From assembly GCA_027475525.1 (NCBI GenBank), contig JAMWFC010000058.1, forward strand, positions 1,201,270 through 1,265,269: DNA of 64,000 nucleotides, given 5' to 3'. This DNA comes from Macrolepiota albuminosa. Its lineage: Eukaryota; Basidiomycota; Agaricomycetes; Agaricales; Agaricaceae. Position numbers and translations under genes: made by a program. Positions 21,745 to 35,424 of the stretch are shown piece by piece (position 1 is the stretch's first letter; each line of letters opens with the position of its first letter). The notes under the pieces were generated by a model. It worked only from the letters and a program-made list of their open reading frames with translations. It had not been told where the DNA came from and ran no database searches.

Positions 21745-22875
21745 CTACTTTTTAACCTCTTCGGGCTTAGGAGGAGGAAGGTGTTTGAGGCTGTCTGGCT
21801 TGCGAGGGGTCGTCCCATCTCCAATTTGCTCCCAAGGCGATAAAGACTCGAAATTCCTGGACACGATGGAAGCTCAGCACAAAGCAAAGAACAGATACAC
21901 AGAACACACCGGAATGCCTGTGTGAGCTGTAGCGGCTCATAAACGACACGCTTTCGTTCCTCGTCATATCGAACCTCAGTGTAACCCTATCATTGGCTCA
22001 ACGATAGGCAAGATGACGAGATCGAGAGCAGTGCTTACCGTTAATGGGAAGTCCTTTCGGAGGGGGTGTCCCTCGAAACCTGAAAAATTAGATCAGAAAA
22101 ATGAAGCATCAGAATTCTGCTTCTGGTCACCATAGTCTGTCAAAATCCGACGACTAAGACAAAAAAGTCAGACGGAATTCAGTTATTGTTAGATGGGAAA
22201 AGGACGCACAGGTCCGGATGATTACTGAAGAAAATTCCGTAAAGGTCCCAAGCCTCTCTCTCGTACCTGTCACAAAATCAAGAACTCTTTACTTGCAGCA
22301 GTGGAAGTGACATACCAGTCTGCACCTCGGAACAGTTCACAAGCACTTGGAACATGGTCAGCCTCCCCTGCATATGTCTTCACCCGAATCCTTCCCTGAT
22401 GCTTAACGCTGAGGAGATGGTAAACAACCTCGAAGCGTTTCTCCCTCTCTGGAAAGTCAACTCCACTTATGTCCATAACGGACTTGAATTGACATTGTGA
22501 GTGATCACGCAGGAAAGTAAGCACGGGTATAATGCCGGAAGGAGCCGTGTAAAGTGTCAGCTCATCCTTAAGGACAGAGAACTGCTGGATGAACTTTGGA
22601 AGGGATTGTAGGAGGTAAGAGCCATATGTATGTAGAGCCTCGGTGGTCTGTGCATACTTGGACACAGTAGGATTGGGAGAGGTTGGCTCAGTAAATGGCG
22701 AGACTGAAGCTGCAGAGGAGTGAAGAAGGCCACAAACAGAATTGAAATATTATTCACCTCGAAACGAGGAAGACGAGTGTATACGCCTTCCTGCAGATGC
22801 GACGGGGCCCACCACAGGGGACAGAGCAAAATTTTTGAGGCCACGGCTTGCGCGCGTCGCTACACGGAACGCCAT
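21745..22875 (-). CDS. NADH:ubiquinone oxidoreductase 30 kDa subunit (complex I)
   Basis: This is the NDUFS3/NuoC-type subunit of mitochondrial complex I, in the peripheral arm. Seven exons: 22875-22758, 22709-22316, 22266-22210, 22153-22131 (23 bp), 22079-22039, 21986-21910, 21856-21745; all phases agree and give 273 residues. It begins with an Arg/Ser-rich mitochondrial presequence (MAFRVATRASRGLKNF). Family landmarks: KSVMDISGVDFPEREKRFEV, ERE-AWDLYGIFF, HPDLRRILTDYGFEGHP split over four exons, LRKDFPLTGYTEVRYD, and the end FESLSPWEQ and PPPKPEEVKK. It shares a 100-bp divergent promoter with SPF27. Confidence 0.93.
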
Positions 22876-22975
22876 GCTTTCTGCTTGGGAGAGGATAACG
22901 TCCAGATGAATACTCGGAAGTTGCCGGACCGTTATTGACAAATAATCATGAACACTTGAAACGTTTGTGAGGGCC

Positions 22976-23777
22976 ATGGCTGAGAACTCATCGCATCCAG
23001 AAATCTTCGATTCTCTACCTTACTATGACGATGACCTTCAGAAATTCCCAGACTTGAAGCTCAAAGTCGAACAGGAGTTATCGCGGGAGCCCAAACCACC
23101 CTCTACTTTACACCCTCGCGTCCCACCATCACTTGAGCTATTCTCTGTTCGTGAGCACGACTCGGAATCTTTGGAGTAACATGGAGACTGAGGCTATTGC
23201 TTTAGAAAAACCCCTTATTGCGCGCTGAACTTGAGCGGGTTGAGTCTCACCAACCATTCCCTTCTCTGGACTCTTTACGATACCAATTGCCTGCACCATC
23301 GTCCACCCCCGGGACGGATGAGGAATGGAAAGCTGCACTTCAGAATGCTCACGCTCAACTTGAACATCAGAAAATACGGTTCGTGCCTCTTCTGTCCATG
23401 CCAATTACACCTCATGTATTGTAGGCTAACCAACCTCACGCTACTTCAAAATTACGGAATGAATGCATGGCGAATACATAACTACCTTCTTGAGGCAGCC
23501 GCAAAGCAAACTGAAAAGGCTTTGGAAGACCTGAAGCAACTCACCATTGAAGTCAATCGCGAACGTAAAAACGATCAGGCATGTCATGGGTGTCTCCATG
23601 TGTCCACTCTATTTACCTAGATGTTACCAGGATCGGCTTGGGAAGCAGCTCACGTCGTTGGAAACACGATGGACGGAGTTGATTTCGAGTGTCTTGCAGA
23701 TCGAGATGGCCAATGTGGCCTTGGATGCTGAGATTGAAAAGCTAAACAAACGGGAGGTGGAGTTGTCTGAGCTTTGA
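22976..23777 (+). CDS. Pre-mRNA splicing factor SPF27 (BCAS2/Cwf7 family)
   Basis: A core subunit of the NineTeen/Prp19 complex in the spliceosome. Exons are 22976-23146, 23206-23378, 23425-23578 and 23631-23777, giving 214 residues (human BCAS2 has 225). Landmarks: DSLPYYDDD near the N-terminus, NPLLRAELERVE across the first junction, LRYQLPAPSS, AQLEHQKIRLTNLTLLQNYG, NAWRIHN, then a coiled coil to the end. The first two introns start GTTCGT, and the third is a GC-AG intron (GCATGT). These non-standard donors are forced by the frame and by the match to the family. Confidence 0.9.
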
Positions 23778-24098
23778 GATTGTAAAGATGGCGCACTAGT
23801 GTATTAGTAATTTCATTGTCGAGATGGTCTTTTTTTCTTGAACATGACTTTGTTGTCGGCCGGCCTAATAACTTAATTAGGCAACTGGCCGGTAACTCGC
23901 GGCCGTAAGAGCTTGAACTGTCAGTGAGAAATCCGTGTCCCCCTGCCTGTAACTGGTGGCATATCTTTTCAGGTAAAGTCACATCCTCTTTTTCAATATT
24001 TGAGCTATATAGGTGCTGATTTCTACTCTTTGATGATCTGTGACGACCAGTCAGCGTACGGGCAGAAAAAACTCAGACAGGCGTCCCGCGACGCGTCT
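23778..24098. other. Spacer between SPF27 and the large unknown gene
   Basis: This holds the 3' end of SPF27 and the promoter of the next gene. An open frame from 24000 runs into the next coding region but its extra N-terminus looks like leader. Confidence 0.45.
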
Positions 24099-27000
24099 AT
24101 GGCTAATACCAACGACGAACTTACTGTATCATCACAATTGCCTGGGACGGAGGGGGAAACATCAACAGTGGTGAATCCCATCGATAATCAAGGAGAGGTG
24201 CGGGAAGAGAAAGTTTCAGAGGATGATTCTAAGACGGTCGTGGCCAACGATGTTGAAAAGACTGCATCAACAATTTCGAATAACTCCAAAGCCAGTACTA
24301 TATCTGTCCGACCTTCTCTAGTTCAACTTGGATCCGGCTTACCGCACCATATGTCTTCAAACCAACCTAAACGTTTCAGTGCCGTAAATATCAACAAGAA
24401 ATTTCTTGAGAAGAACTCGTCTGCCTCAGCCTCGTCCCTTACATCCCAACCTGCCATCAAAGTAGGAGGTCCGTCTCGTGAGTAGTCAATATATTTCATA
24501 CTCTTCTCAATTGACCTTCTCCGAAAGTGGCACGACCGCAGACCCAACCTACAGTTATACATTCTCGTCTGGTCACCGCGAAACTCACATCGACCTCACC
24601 GGCATCGTCTACGAGCGGTGCAGGATGGTCCCGTTCGTCTTCTGTAGCTCCACATAACGCGACAGGAACACAGTCACCAAATAATAGCTCACCGCCCCTT
24701 CCTACAACCAACCTAGGGGCAAGTACTTCAACTATGGGAGCCTCGCCGCTGTCTCATTCCAGTAAGGTCATACAACCACAGCCAAGGGCAGCTTCTGTTC
24801 TTCCAGGAATATCGCAAAGGGATTCGTTAGGACTTACTAAACCGGTTTGGGGTAACGTGAAATCAGCCACCGTTGCACAACGGCTAGACGTCCGAAACGA
24901 CTTTCCTACTGCTGCTGAGATTGCACAAGGCATGTATCTCTATGATGGCTCTTGCGGGCACATGCTCAATCTTTGGGCAGGGACTTCCTCCCTGCGGACC
25001 ACGAAGCCAAATGACACCCGAGAAATCGCCGAAAATGCCGCTATGAAGCCAGCAAGAATGGAGGAAGCTGATGCTTTTCGAGGTGTACATCTCGATCCAA
25101 ACGCACATCATTGGGATGAGGTAAGTTGGTAGGCTTGAAATGCTCTCGGAAGGAAGACTAAACTGCTTTAGATGGAAGAAGATGACGACAATTTCCTCGA
25201 TAGTGTGATTGAATTCGGTGACGGACGGCAATACAAAATCGAAGCCAATAATGCAGCGTCCTCTTTGACAAAAACAACGGATTCTAATTCACCTATTGAC
25301 GCTGTGGGCATCGGCATCTCGCGACTTGAGAATACTTCGCCATTGAACGATGCAGCACCAAATCTTCCAGTGAAGAAGGAGGAAAGGTTCGCAGACGATT
25401 TTGATCGCAGTTGGCCCAGGACTTCACCTGCAAGCTCCCGAGATATTCCTTCCAGCCGCTCAGGGACATCATATCTTCCGCCATCACCTGTAAGACCTCC
25501 AGAGTCGTCTGCTCAACAGGAATCAGCTAGGGTTCTTTTCAACGAGCGGTCAAATCGACTGGAACCCTACAGTAATGGTCAGCGATCTGGACAATACGCC
25601 TCGAGAAAGGGCGGTTTGAATGACTCCCTTCTGGCTGCAAATGAACCGCGAAATGCTCGAGAGCTTCTCCAAACTTCCCAATCTTCAAACGTTCAACTTC
25701 TGCAGAAACCTGGAGATACACAAACTCGTCATCGAGGGTTTAGTAATGCCAGTACAGGCGGTGATTTCGGTCCTGGATCTTCGAACACATATAATCGTGA
25801 TAGAGATATCGCGAGGCGAGATGGCCTGACAATCACTCCACGCTTGTCGAAGGATAGTTTTGGGCCACCCGGGAGGGATAGAGAATCACACAACGAAAGG
25901 GAACGACGCTCGGAGATGGCTCCTCCACCCCTTCCAACACATGCACTGCGCCACCTCTCAAGAGATGACGGGAGACAGTTGCCACCGCATCTACCTCAAG
26001 CATCTGCCAATCCACCTGTCAGGCAGGAAGGCAGGCTTGCGCGCGGGTCTCGTTTCCCGCCACAAGGAGAAACAAGCGCACAGTCTACCCGTCTGCCATC
26101 TCAGTCGCCTACCCTGTCTCATGCGTCTACCACTCGTATGTCTCCTATCGTTTCCCTGAATTCACTCCCTCAGTTGAGTGCACACGATATTGACGAAGTT
26201 CGGAAAGACGTGATGCAAAGTGCTGCGGCTCGGGCGAAACAAAGACGCCAACAAGAGGAAGAAGAACGTGAAAAGGAGAAGGAACGTGCCAGGCGAAAGG
26301 CTGCTGAGCTTGAGGAGCGGATCAAAGCTGCTGAAGCTGAAAAGACGGCAGTACATGAGAAACTTGAAGAAATCAATGTAACTCCACAGCAACAGGTAAG
26401 AAAAACAAAAAGAAGAATTTTGGATATGTTTGCTCAGTAAAAAATCAGGAAGAAGCTATTGCCCTTATCGAAGAAGCTGTCAAAGGAGTTCAGCCGCTGC
26501 TTGAAAAGGCCGATTCGCCCACACCGAAATCAACAATACCAAGACTCCCGTCACCGAGAGCTCTACGATCTCCTGAATCCGCTGGTGCGAAGCTTAAGTC
26601 TGATGCAGAAGCTGATCCTACTTCAAGACACCGAACTTCGACAATTTCTGTTGCAGTACAGGCTGAATCATGGAGGACTAAGGCGACTCCTCGGCTCCCT
26701 TTGTCAGCACCGTTACAGTCCAAACCTTCCGCTCCTTCCTTTATTTCTCCAATTCAAGTTGAATCGTTGGTTGATACGACTGAAGATGATCTGGAAGTTG
26801 TTGATTTCATGGACATGGGCAAATTCGTGGGTGTTTCTAATGCTATTGCAAGCATAAGCACAACTGCTCCCCAACCACCTCGACCTGTGGCTAGTGATTT
26901 TTTCGATGAAAATTCTCGTACTGAGCCATCAGCTCCCTTATCTCCTCCAAGTGTACCCAAGGTGACCAGGCTTTCAGATTTGCGACTCGAGGCTTCAGTT

Positions 27001-29244
27001 CGCGATCAGCCAATTTCGGATTCATCCCATCTTTCTGATTTGATACCAGTGGCGACAGTCAAAGCCTCACCTTCTACAGATCAACCAGCGACCATATTGC
27101 CGCCTCAGACGAGCATGCGGACTGCTCGCAATCAACCTTTCTATAAGGAAGCAACAATGTCCGCATTGGACGACGCGATGTCCCGAATCAAAGGAGCATT
27201 GGATGGAATGCAAGCTGGAGAGGGGATGAGAGATGCAGCTCCCTCGACACAGCAGGACGTGAACAAGAGCCAAGTCACTTTTGCAGCAAGGCCAAATATG
27301 CAAAAGGAGCGGTGGATTCCTCCTGCGCTTAGACGTCACTTGGACCCAGAACGTGAAGTATTATTGTCCCTTAGCACTTCTTCCGAGCCTCCCCCGTCCC
27401 CAAAGCCGGCACGGAACGCCTTCACTATTAAGCTTCCCTCCGTATCTCCATCATCTTTGGAGCCCATCAGCAAGAAGCAATTGCAAGCAGCGATGAAACC
27501 ACCGTTTCCGCTACGAATGGACATATTCTCTTTCAACCCTCCTGTTCAAGGCATGAACAAAAGGGATCTTTCTATTAATGATATTTTGTTCCACAAGCCA
27601 ATAGGCCGAGCAAAACTGAAGTATCGTGTAAACCTGCCAAGGATGAGACCAGTTCCGAAGGCCGGTATCGCACCTCAGCATCTTCCTTTCAAAGCGGTTG
27701 GAGTCGGTGCCTTTGGGCGACCATCTGAAGCAGACGGACTGTCATCGTGGCGCAAACCTGTCCAAACGAAGCAGGAGGAAGACATCAATACTAAGATTGG
27801 CCCTACCGCGTCCCCAGCCGCTAACGCTTCTAGTATTGTCGTGGCTTCTGTCCCTGTTCCTGAGCCATCCGCATCCACCAAGTTACAAGGGGCGATACCT
27901 GTACGACCTAGAGTTCCCAAGATGCCTGCCGGCTCTTCCGTTGCTATCTATCGAGATTCGCGAATAGACGCTGTAGACGCTGATACTCACACATCCGTCA
28001 ACTTCATCGTTGGAAGCGAGCTGGAATCACAACAAGATTCCCAAGCAACAACTCCTAATGAACAATTAAACGTGCTAGTCACTCCGCCCATCCCTTCTGC
28101 ATCAATTTCGGAATCTATGTACAATGTCAACAAGCCACATATTAATGGCATAAAGGAAACGGTTGAGTTGGCTTCATCTTTGGTGTCTTCTAACGAGTCT
28201 GATGGCCAAGGTTCCGTCGATTCCGTGAGTGTACAGCAATTGGAAACCGATGTCAGCAGTTTAAAATTATCTTAACAGGTTGATCCCGTTCCCGTTACTC
28301 CGCAGATAACTCACCATACAACCTCTCCTTGGGCGAGGACGTCTTTACCCATGCCCGTAAAAGACTCTCCAGCACGTGGTCCAGATCCTGAACATCTCCG
28401 GGCTGTTTGGTCTCAAACATCGAATAAGGCCGGAACCCATGGCGTGAATTCTTTGGAGGGTATCGTAGATGACCTGACTGCGTTACCGTTCACTCTGCAG
28501 GATGTCAAGTCAGAAGATGGGGAAACTCCTCCACCGTCTATCTCAGCTCCCCCATCGAGGATGTCTATTCATGATGTAACGAAGGCTTTTCAACAAGTAC
28601 CACAGTCTCCATCAAATCCCTCATCGTCACGTCGAACACCACCCTTGACGGCGCCTCCAGCTCGGCCACCAAATTATGGCTATGGACTTTTACCGCCTCC
28701 TAGCAGCAACATACGTCCAGGTTACGCCTACCCTCCGCCTATAATGAGTCCTAGCCCTAGTCTCATGTATCCATCAATGATGCCTGCCAGTCCTGTACCA
28801 GGGCGAATGCCAATGAATGGTCATACACCCCTATACGGTCAACCTATGTGGATGCCTATGCCAGCGGGCTCAGCGCCTCAAGCCCACACGAACATGATGC
28901 GACACATGACCTCACCATATCCTACCCATATGGTCCCCTATTCTCCAGGACCGCCCATGTATGCACCTCAGCCTCCAACTGTACAAAATCAAGTACAACA
29001 GAGCGGGCCTCAGGTAAATCGTGATCGGAGTATCCCCTTGATGAGTCCTGTGATCCCACCTGCTGGGCCGCTGATGTATGGCAGTCCCGTCATGATGCCT
29101 GCACATGCAACAGTTGCACCAACCCACGGATATCTCGTACCTCCAGGTCGCAGTCAAACACGGGTGGATAATAATAGCCAGATACCACAGACGCCACAGC
29201 AGCCGCCACATTACAATCCGTCTACATTCCGACCAACCTGGTGA
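24099..29244 (+). CDS. Large low-complexity protein, function unknown
   Basis: I do not recognise a known family. Exons 24099-24477, 24528-25120, 25172-26395, 26449-28224 and 28279-29244 keep phase and give about 1645 residues. Within exon 2, a 51-bp in-frame stretch starting GCATGT may be a further GC-AG intron. The protein is mostly Ser/Pro/Thr-rich and disordered, with islands that look conserved: RFSAVNINKKFLEKNSS, SATVAQRLDVRNDFPTAAEI, FRGVHLDPNAHHWDE followed by an acidic FLDSVIEFGDGRQYKIE, a charged coiled coil (RQQEEEEREKEKERARRK, ~26250), RWIPPALRR, and ILFHKPIGRAKLKYR. The last ~150 residues are rich in Pro, Met, Tyr and Gly. Such composition is common in RNA-granule proteins, but that is only a guess. 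Confidence 0.75.
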
Positions 29245-29393
29245 AAGACTGAAGACTGTTTTTTTACTGATTCCTTATCTCTTTTGTTCATACATTACAT
29301 CGTTCGTATATATCGCTCTCGGGCACCAACATGGAATGGAATTAAGTATGAAAATACATCCAAGGTAGTAGGGTAACAGACAGTCCACTGTGT

Positions 29394-31144
29394 CTAATCG
29401 GCAAGTCTTGAGGCACGCTCTGCCGCCTCATCAAGACCATCGAAGGCCTCGATCTTCAAGCCTGATTCCCGAATCATCCTATTAAGATAGTATATTAGGT
29501 GGTGGTAAAGTGTAGTGGTTCTAAATTTAACATACTGTTTAGCTTCCTGTTCCTTCGTTCCTTTAAGTCTCACGACCAGAGGCACCTTGAGATTCAGCTC
29601 TCTCGTAGCTTTGATGACGCCTTCCGCGATGTAATCACAACGCATGATGCCTTCCGAAGATGTAGTCAGCCAAGCTAACCATAGATCCTGAAATACAATG
29701 CAAACCTCCGAAGATGTTGATGAAGATGCTCTTGACTTTGGGATCATCAAGAAGAATCTCAAAAGCTTCCTTAACTGTTTCGGGAGTAGCACCTCTGTAA
29801 AAGAAATTATGAATAAGATGGCCCCAGGCAAGTGATGTAAAGTATGCACCCTCCGACATCCAGGAAGTTAGCTGGCTGTCCTCCATGAAGGGAGAGCACA
29901 TCCATAGTGGCCATAGCAAGACCAGCTCCATTGACTAGACAACCGACCGATCCATCAAGTTTGATAAAGTTGAGGTCGGCTTTCCGAGCTCGGACCTCAG
30001 AAGGCTCTTCTTGAGAAACATCCCTCAGAGAAAAGATGTCCTTCTGACGGAATTCTGCGTTCTCATCAAAACCGAATTTGGCGTCGACGCTACGTCCAAA
30101 CTTTCAACAAGAAGGTCACCCATTCTTTGCAATGTAACATACCAAAGAACTTGTCCATCTGATGTAAGGGTCAAAGGATTAATTTCAATCTGAGTGGCAT
30201 CCTTCTCTTTGAATAGCTTGTAGAGATTGATAAATATATCTGCAGCGTCAGATTGAGTCTTTTCATCTTTGAAGCCAAGCTTTTGGGCAACAGAAATGGC
30301 TTCAGCTTTAGAGAGACCGTGTTTGAAATCGATGGGAGTAGTGATGATGGCAGTAGGATCCTTAGCCGCCACTTCCTCGATGTTCATACCACCTTGTGCA
30401 GACGCGACCAACACAATACCCTGGGAAACCCGATCATTAAGAACAGCAACATAATACTCATGGGAAGATTCGTGGTATTCGGCAAGCATGACCTAAACTT
30501 AAGTGAGAAAGGCTCCCACTATAATGAATATCCAGACAAACAGCATTGCAGACGCGTCCTTGAGCTCCAGTCTGCTTCGTAATGAGAGAAGAACCAAGCA
30601 TCGACCTCGATATTTCCTCGGTTTCTGCTGGGCTGAAGAAAGCATGTTAAGTACAAGTGAAGTCAATGAACGTCGATGGATAGGACGCGCCTACGAACTA
30701 TCTGGACACCGCCGCGAAATCCATTGCTGAATACACCCTTTCCACGACCTCCGGCAAGCACTTGGGCCTTGACGACAATTTTTTTCTTTGGATCTATATA
30801 TATTTAAAAAAAAATCAGCGTGGTTGAAGTCATGTAACACGACTACGACGCGCCAAAGTTCTTTGCAACGTCGGAAACTTCCTTCGGAGTTTTTGCAACA
30901 AAACTCTTCGGAGTAGGGATTCCGTGCTAGCGTACGAGATTAAAACTAAGTCTTTATATGGAAATGAAAGCACGCCAAACTCACAGAGTTAAGTAAATCC
31001 ATGGATTGATACTCATGGATAGAGAGGTACCGTCTCTGGCCTGCAGAGACCGTCTAAGAAAGTATCAGTCCAGCTACAATCCACGAAAACAAGATGGAGA
31101 CTTGCACGGGCAATAGAGCCAACTTTTCTTATCGAGGAAAGCAT
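29394..31144 (-). CDS. Succinyl-CoA ligase beta subunit, mitochondrial
   Basis: TCA-cycle enzyme converting succinyl-CoA to succinate with nucleoside triphosphate formation. Read on the minus strand, the putative start [18 protein letters not shown] (31144) looks like a presequence. Then come [138 protein letters not shown] and the end AERASRLAD. At least eight short introns interrupt it. The join after NFGA near 30850 and the first intron (37 bp, very short) are uncertain. It is tail-to-tail with the large unknown gene. Confidence 0.9.
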
Positions 31145-31617
31145 GTGGTAGACCGGATGGAAGGTATCCTTTTGCCGGAAACAAATCAAGGATATGCTTA
31201 GTAATCAATGCCAGCGAATTAAATTTGCAAGGACGACAATGACTTCTTCATCGGAGCGACGACGACGGTTGAGTGATTCACAGCTCTTCCTGTCTCTCAC
31301 CTTGCCATTTATCAAGTGGTTTGTGAAAAGCTCCGAAAGAATAAAAGTCCCGCCTTGAGTTCGGACAGCCCAGCTTCTCGTGGGTTGCCCGAAATTAGGC
31401 AGAGAAATAGCTAATAGCTTAAAAGATCTCGGATTCTGTTGACCACCGACTGGTCATTGGATGTGAGGCTCACGGTGCATAATCAAACACTCGAACTTGT
31501 GCTAGAGGAGAGTCTTCTATAATTATAAGTAGATTGAGTTGGTATTTATTGACACTTATTCCTCCAAAATTGACGCGGTCACTCAGTACTCAATACTGAC
31601 TCTTGGACTCCAATTCG
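31145..31617. other. Divergent promoter region, succinyl-CoA ligase and DinB-like gene
   Basis: About 470 bp with no gene seen. Confidence 0.5.
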
Positions 31618-32503
31618 ATGCAAGGTTCAAGTCAAAGCGCCCCATACTCAGCTCCCATGCCATCTCACAACAACCACATTGGTCAGACAGAGCCAAGTTC
31701 AGGGACTGTTGCCCCGCTAACGAGCTTGCTCCATGTCTCAAAGACTGTCTTGCTTCAAGCGGTTGATCTCCTCGACAACTATCTCACTTCTGATGACCAG
31801 CTCACAATATCTTCCAAGTTCCTTTGCGGTTCTACAATTGGTATGCCACGTCAAACTGAGAAGACATGGAATACTTAAAAGGCTCTGACAGGGAAACATT
31901 TGCGCCATGCTCGTGATCATTTTGTCCTCCTCATGGACTCGGTCTCTTCCCCTCCGCCGCATGTTCTATCGTACGACAAAAGAGGCAGGAACACTCCAAT
32001 GGAAAGCAGCCGCTCTGCAGCTCGTGCAGCTCTAATGGAAGCTATTCAGCAGCTCGAGACACATGTACCGCTCGCTCAGATGGATACACCAATCATATTA
32101 CATGCTGTCACTCCCGACCTGCAAGAGTTCCGGACAACATTCGGTCGAGAGGTAGGTGGTAAATCACTTGATAAGACAATGGTTGACTGTTATAGCTCTG
32201 GTTTGCTGGCCTACATTGTGTCCATCACTGGTCGATGGTATGAGATCACTATTCCTTATAGAAGACATTTACTGAGATAGACTTCCTTAGGTCAGAGTCA
32301 TCGCAGGAGAACTTGTAAGATATGGCCACTTACTCTAGGAACCCGCTAAACCCCGTACTCAGGACATCAAACTCACTGATGATTTCGGATTTGCACCGTC
32401 AACATTAGTCTACCAAGGTAAACTGCATCAGGGAACGTGGACATAAACGTCTACTCATTGGCTAGCAGATCGACAAGCGCCGCTGGGAAGAGCCAAAATG
32501 TGA
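31618..32503 (+). CDS. DinB-like domain protein
   Basis: Exons 31618-31840, 31892-32151, 32196-32237, 32291-32314 (24 bp), 32363-32417 and 32466-32503 keep phase and give 213 residues. The pattern resembles DinB/YfiT four-helix proteins: a first helix LLDNYLTSDDQ, GKHLRHARDHFVLLMD with possible metal-binding His, and a C-terminal LHCVHHWSMVRVI followed by FGFAPSTLVYQ and PLGRAKM. Members bind a divalent metal through His residues; some are thiol transferases, but the fungal group has no assigned reaction. The start at 31618 is the first ATG in frame. Confidence 0.75.
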
Positions 32504-32676
32504 GGGTTACTGTAGTCGTATACATGTACTTAGATACTAGAAATTAATGACGTCCAGCGACCAAACAAACCATTACGGTATTATTCCTTGTTCTCCTTCT
32601 CTCCAGGTAGCGAAGACTCTTGGGATAATCGAGGGTGACATCCACGTTATGCGATAGCACCCTAAGGACTTAAACA

Positions 32677-35000
32677 ATGTCGGAGAAAATGGTCCCTATT
32701 CAGGGCGAAAACCAGAAGAAGCGCGTCGTAAGTTGATGTTTTCTGAGCAAAAGCAACGACAGCGACAACAGTCCCCTAGTGTTATTTCTTCGATTCAGAT
32801 ATCGGGGGCTTCCATTATGGTCCTGGCCACCCGTACGCGTGTATCTCTTTTTCCGGGAGTCAAAGCTTATTATTCTATCACTAGGATGAAACCGACTCGA
32901 ATACGCATGTGCCATTCACTTGTTATGAATTACGGACTGTATAAGAAAATGGAGATCTTCGTAAGTTTCCTATAGATAGTTGATTTTTCAGTACAATTCC
33001 CGCCACTATTCGTTTAGAGAGCCAAACCTGCAACCAAGCGTGAGATGACCCAGTTTCATTCAGACGAATACATCGACTTTCTCAGTCGTATCACGCCAAA
33101 CAATATGAATTCTTTCATCAAGGAACAACACAAATGTTTTTGGTCGTCTTCGTTTTATTTCATATTGTTACTTATCATTGACTGCCAGATAATGTCGGCG
33201 ATGACTGCCCCGTCTTCGATGGCCTATTTGATTATTGTTCAATATCTGCTGGAGGCTCTATGGGTACGTTATATAGATCTCCCAATCCTACATAACTGAG
33301 TACTTCCTGACAGAGGGTGCTGCACGGCTAAGTCGCGATAAGTGTGATATTGCAATCAACTGGGCAGGCGGCCTCCACCATGCTAAAAAAAGCGAAGCAA
33401 GTGGCTTTTGTTATGTCAATGGTGCGCTAAACCCCTTGCTGGCAGCCTCATAGTATGCACTAAGATTTTACCTAGATATAGTCCTTGGTATTCTTGAGCT
33501 GCTGCGGTATGCACTTCATCATAAATCACATGACGCCATGATGGACGTTGTGCTATAGGTATCACACCAGGGTTTTGTACATTGACATCGATGTCCATCA
33601 TGGTGATGGTGTTGAGGAGGCGTTTTATACAACTGACAGAGTGATGACTGTGAGTTTCCACAAGTATGGCGAATATTTCCCCGGTACAGGTGAACTTCGG
33701 GTAAGATAAGATTACTCTCTTAGACTGCGTCGTTGTTATTTATTTTCTTAGGACGTCGGCGTCACGAAAGGAAAATACTACGCGCTCAATTTTCCATTAA
33801 GAGACGGTATCTCTGACGCGAACTATAAATCCGTCTTCGAGCCAGTGCGTTTGAAGCGACTAATGACTCTTGATTGATAATTTAAGCGCAATTCTAGGTT
33901 ATTCAGCAAGTTATGGAGTCGTATGATCCATCTGCTATCGTCCTGCAGTGCGGAACGGATTCGCTATCTGGCGACAAGCTAGGATGTCTCAATCTATCAA
34001 TGCGTGGTAAGTCGACGTATTATTTTACCAGATGGGAGTTTCTTTATGTGCCTTCTAGGCCACGCTAATTGCGTAAGATTTGTGAAATCATTCAACAAAC
34101 CCCTTCTTCTCCTAGGAGGAGGTGGATACACCATGCGTAATGTGAGTCGCGCCTGGGCTTATGAGACCGGTCTCGCTGCTGGTGTGGAACTAGGGCCAGG
34201 TGAGAAATTGTGTTTTTCTGACTGCTCTCTACTCTTAATTGACCATACTTATAGAAATTCCTGTCAATGAATATTACGAGTATTTTGGTCCCGATTATGA
34301 GCTTGATGTCAAATCATCGAATACTGACGACTTGAATACACCTGCATATTTGGACCGTGTCAAACGTATTGTCATGGAAAATCTCAGGCATGTTGGAGGT
34401 CCCCCCAGTATCCCTATGATAGGTCAGTTTGAAGCAGCTTTAATGTCAAGTTGACTATTAATCGATGGTATAGACATACCCTCCATGCCTATTGATGACG
34501 CACTTGATGATCCTAACCGTGATGAGGACTTCGAGGACATGAATGAACGTAGACCACAACGGCTTTTGGACTCACGGCGGCAAGCAGACGGAGAATTGTC
34601 TGACTCTGATGATGAAGGTGAAGGTGGTCGGAGAAACCATATGCGTCATAGGTCTCGGGACAGTGTGGAAGGTGATGGGACCAACCGCAAGTTTGGGATG
34701 GGCGTAGGTATCATGACTTCATCTACCTCCACCCTTGGCCATGGAGTGGGCCCTAGCGGCCATATCACCGCCACCCGCATTCTGTCAACCTCGCATCCTG
34801 ATCCTTTAGACATGGAAATTGACACGCCACCTGTCGCCACACCGCTCGTTGGCACACCACCGACGCCACCAACGATCAATATGCCTCACCAGACAGATCC
34901 AAAGAATCATGTTACCGAATCAGTAGGGAAGGATGCTTCGGTAGTAAAGTCACGATCTGAGGATCTAATGGATGACTCTTCCAGCGGTTCTACCATCTAA
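32677..35000 (+). CDS. RPD3: Class I histone deacetylase, Rpd3 type
   Basis: Nuclear Zn-dependent lysine deacetylase, catalytic subunit of Sin3-type co-repressor complexes. Thirteen exons: 32677-32727, 32780-32832, 32885-32960, 33018-33135, 33189-33263, 33314-33421, 33476-33506, 33559-33700, 33752-33844, 33898-34006, 34059-34199, 34255-34422 and 34474-35000; phases agree and give 563 residues. Landmarks: [44 protein letters not shown] (tandem catalytic His), [16 protein letters not shown] (Zn ligands), [24 protein letters not shown] and [14 protein letters not shown] (catalytic Tyr). The C-terminal ~175 residues form an acidic, Ser/Pro/Thr-rich tail longer than that of yeast Rpd3. All introns are GT-AG and short. 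Confidence 0.96.
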
Positions 35001-35424
35001 TTTGTCCTCGTACGGTTGTTTCCTTATTGTGTCGATGTAATTATACATTTGAAGTTTCAAGTGGTTCTCAATTCAAAGATTGCTGTAGAACATTGATGAT
35101 ATTTTCTTGTTGATAATATTTTTACGCGCCTATCTTGAAATTGAAAACATGTCTGGTGTCTAGTCCTATTATCGTCTAAAACTCATGGTGGATGATGCCA
35201 CTGATTACATAACATGGACTATATACCTCTCCAGCAACCAACCAGCTATAGTACAGCTGTAAAGCAAACTTTTTAGAAGTGAGCTTTCTCTTTGGAGTAC
35301 AGTTCGAAGTATTTGACGAATAAGTTCAAAACCACTTATTATTAAACACATGGATGCTTATGTGAGCCACGACAAGCTATCATTGTTTCCCATAATCTGC
35401 TTCAACCGTCCTTCTTATAATGAC
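35001..35424. other. Spacer between RPD3 and the XPA homologue
   Basis: About 420 bp, AT-rich, holding the RPD3 3' end and the promoter of the next gene. No gene is seen. Confidence 0.5.
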
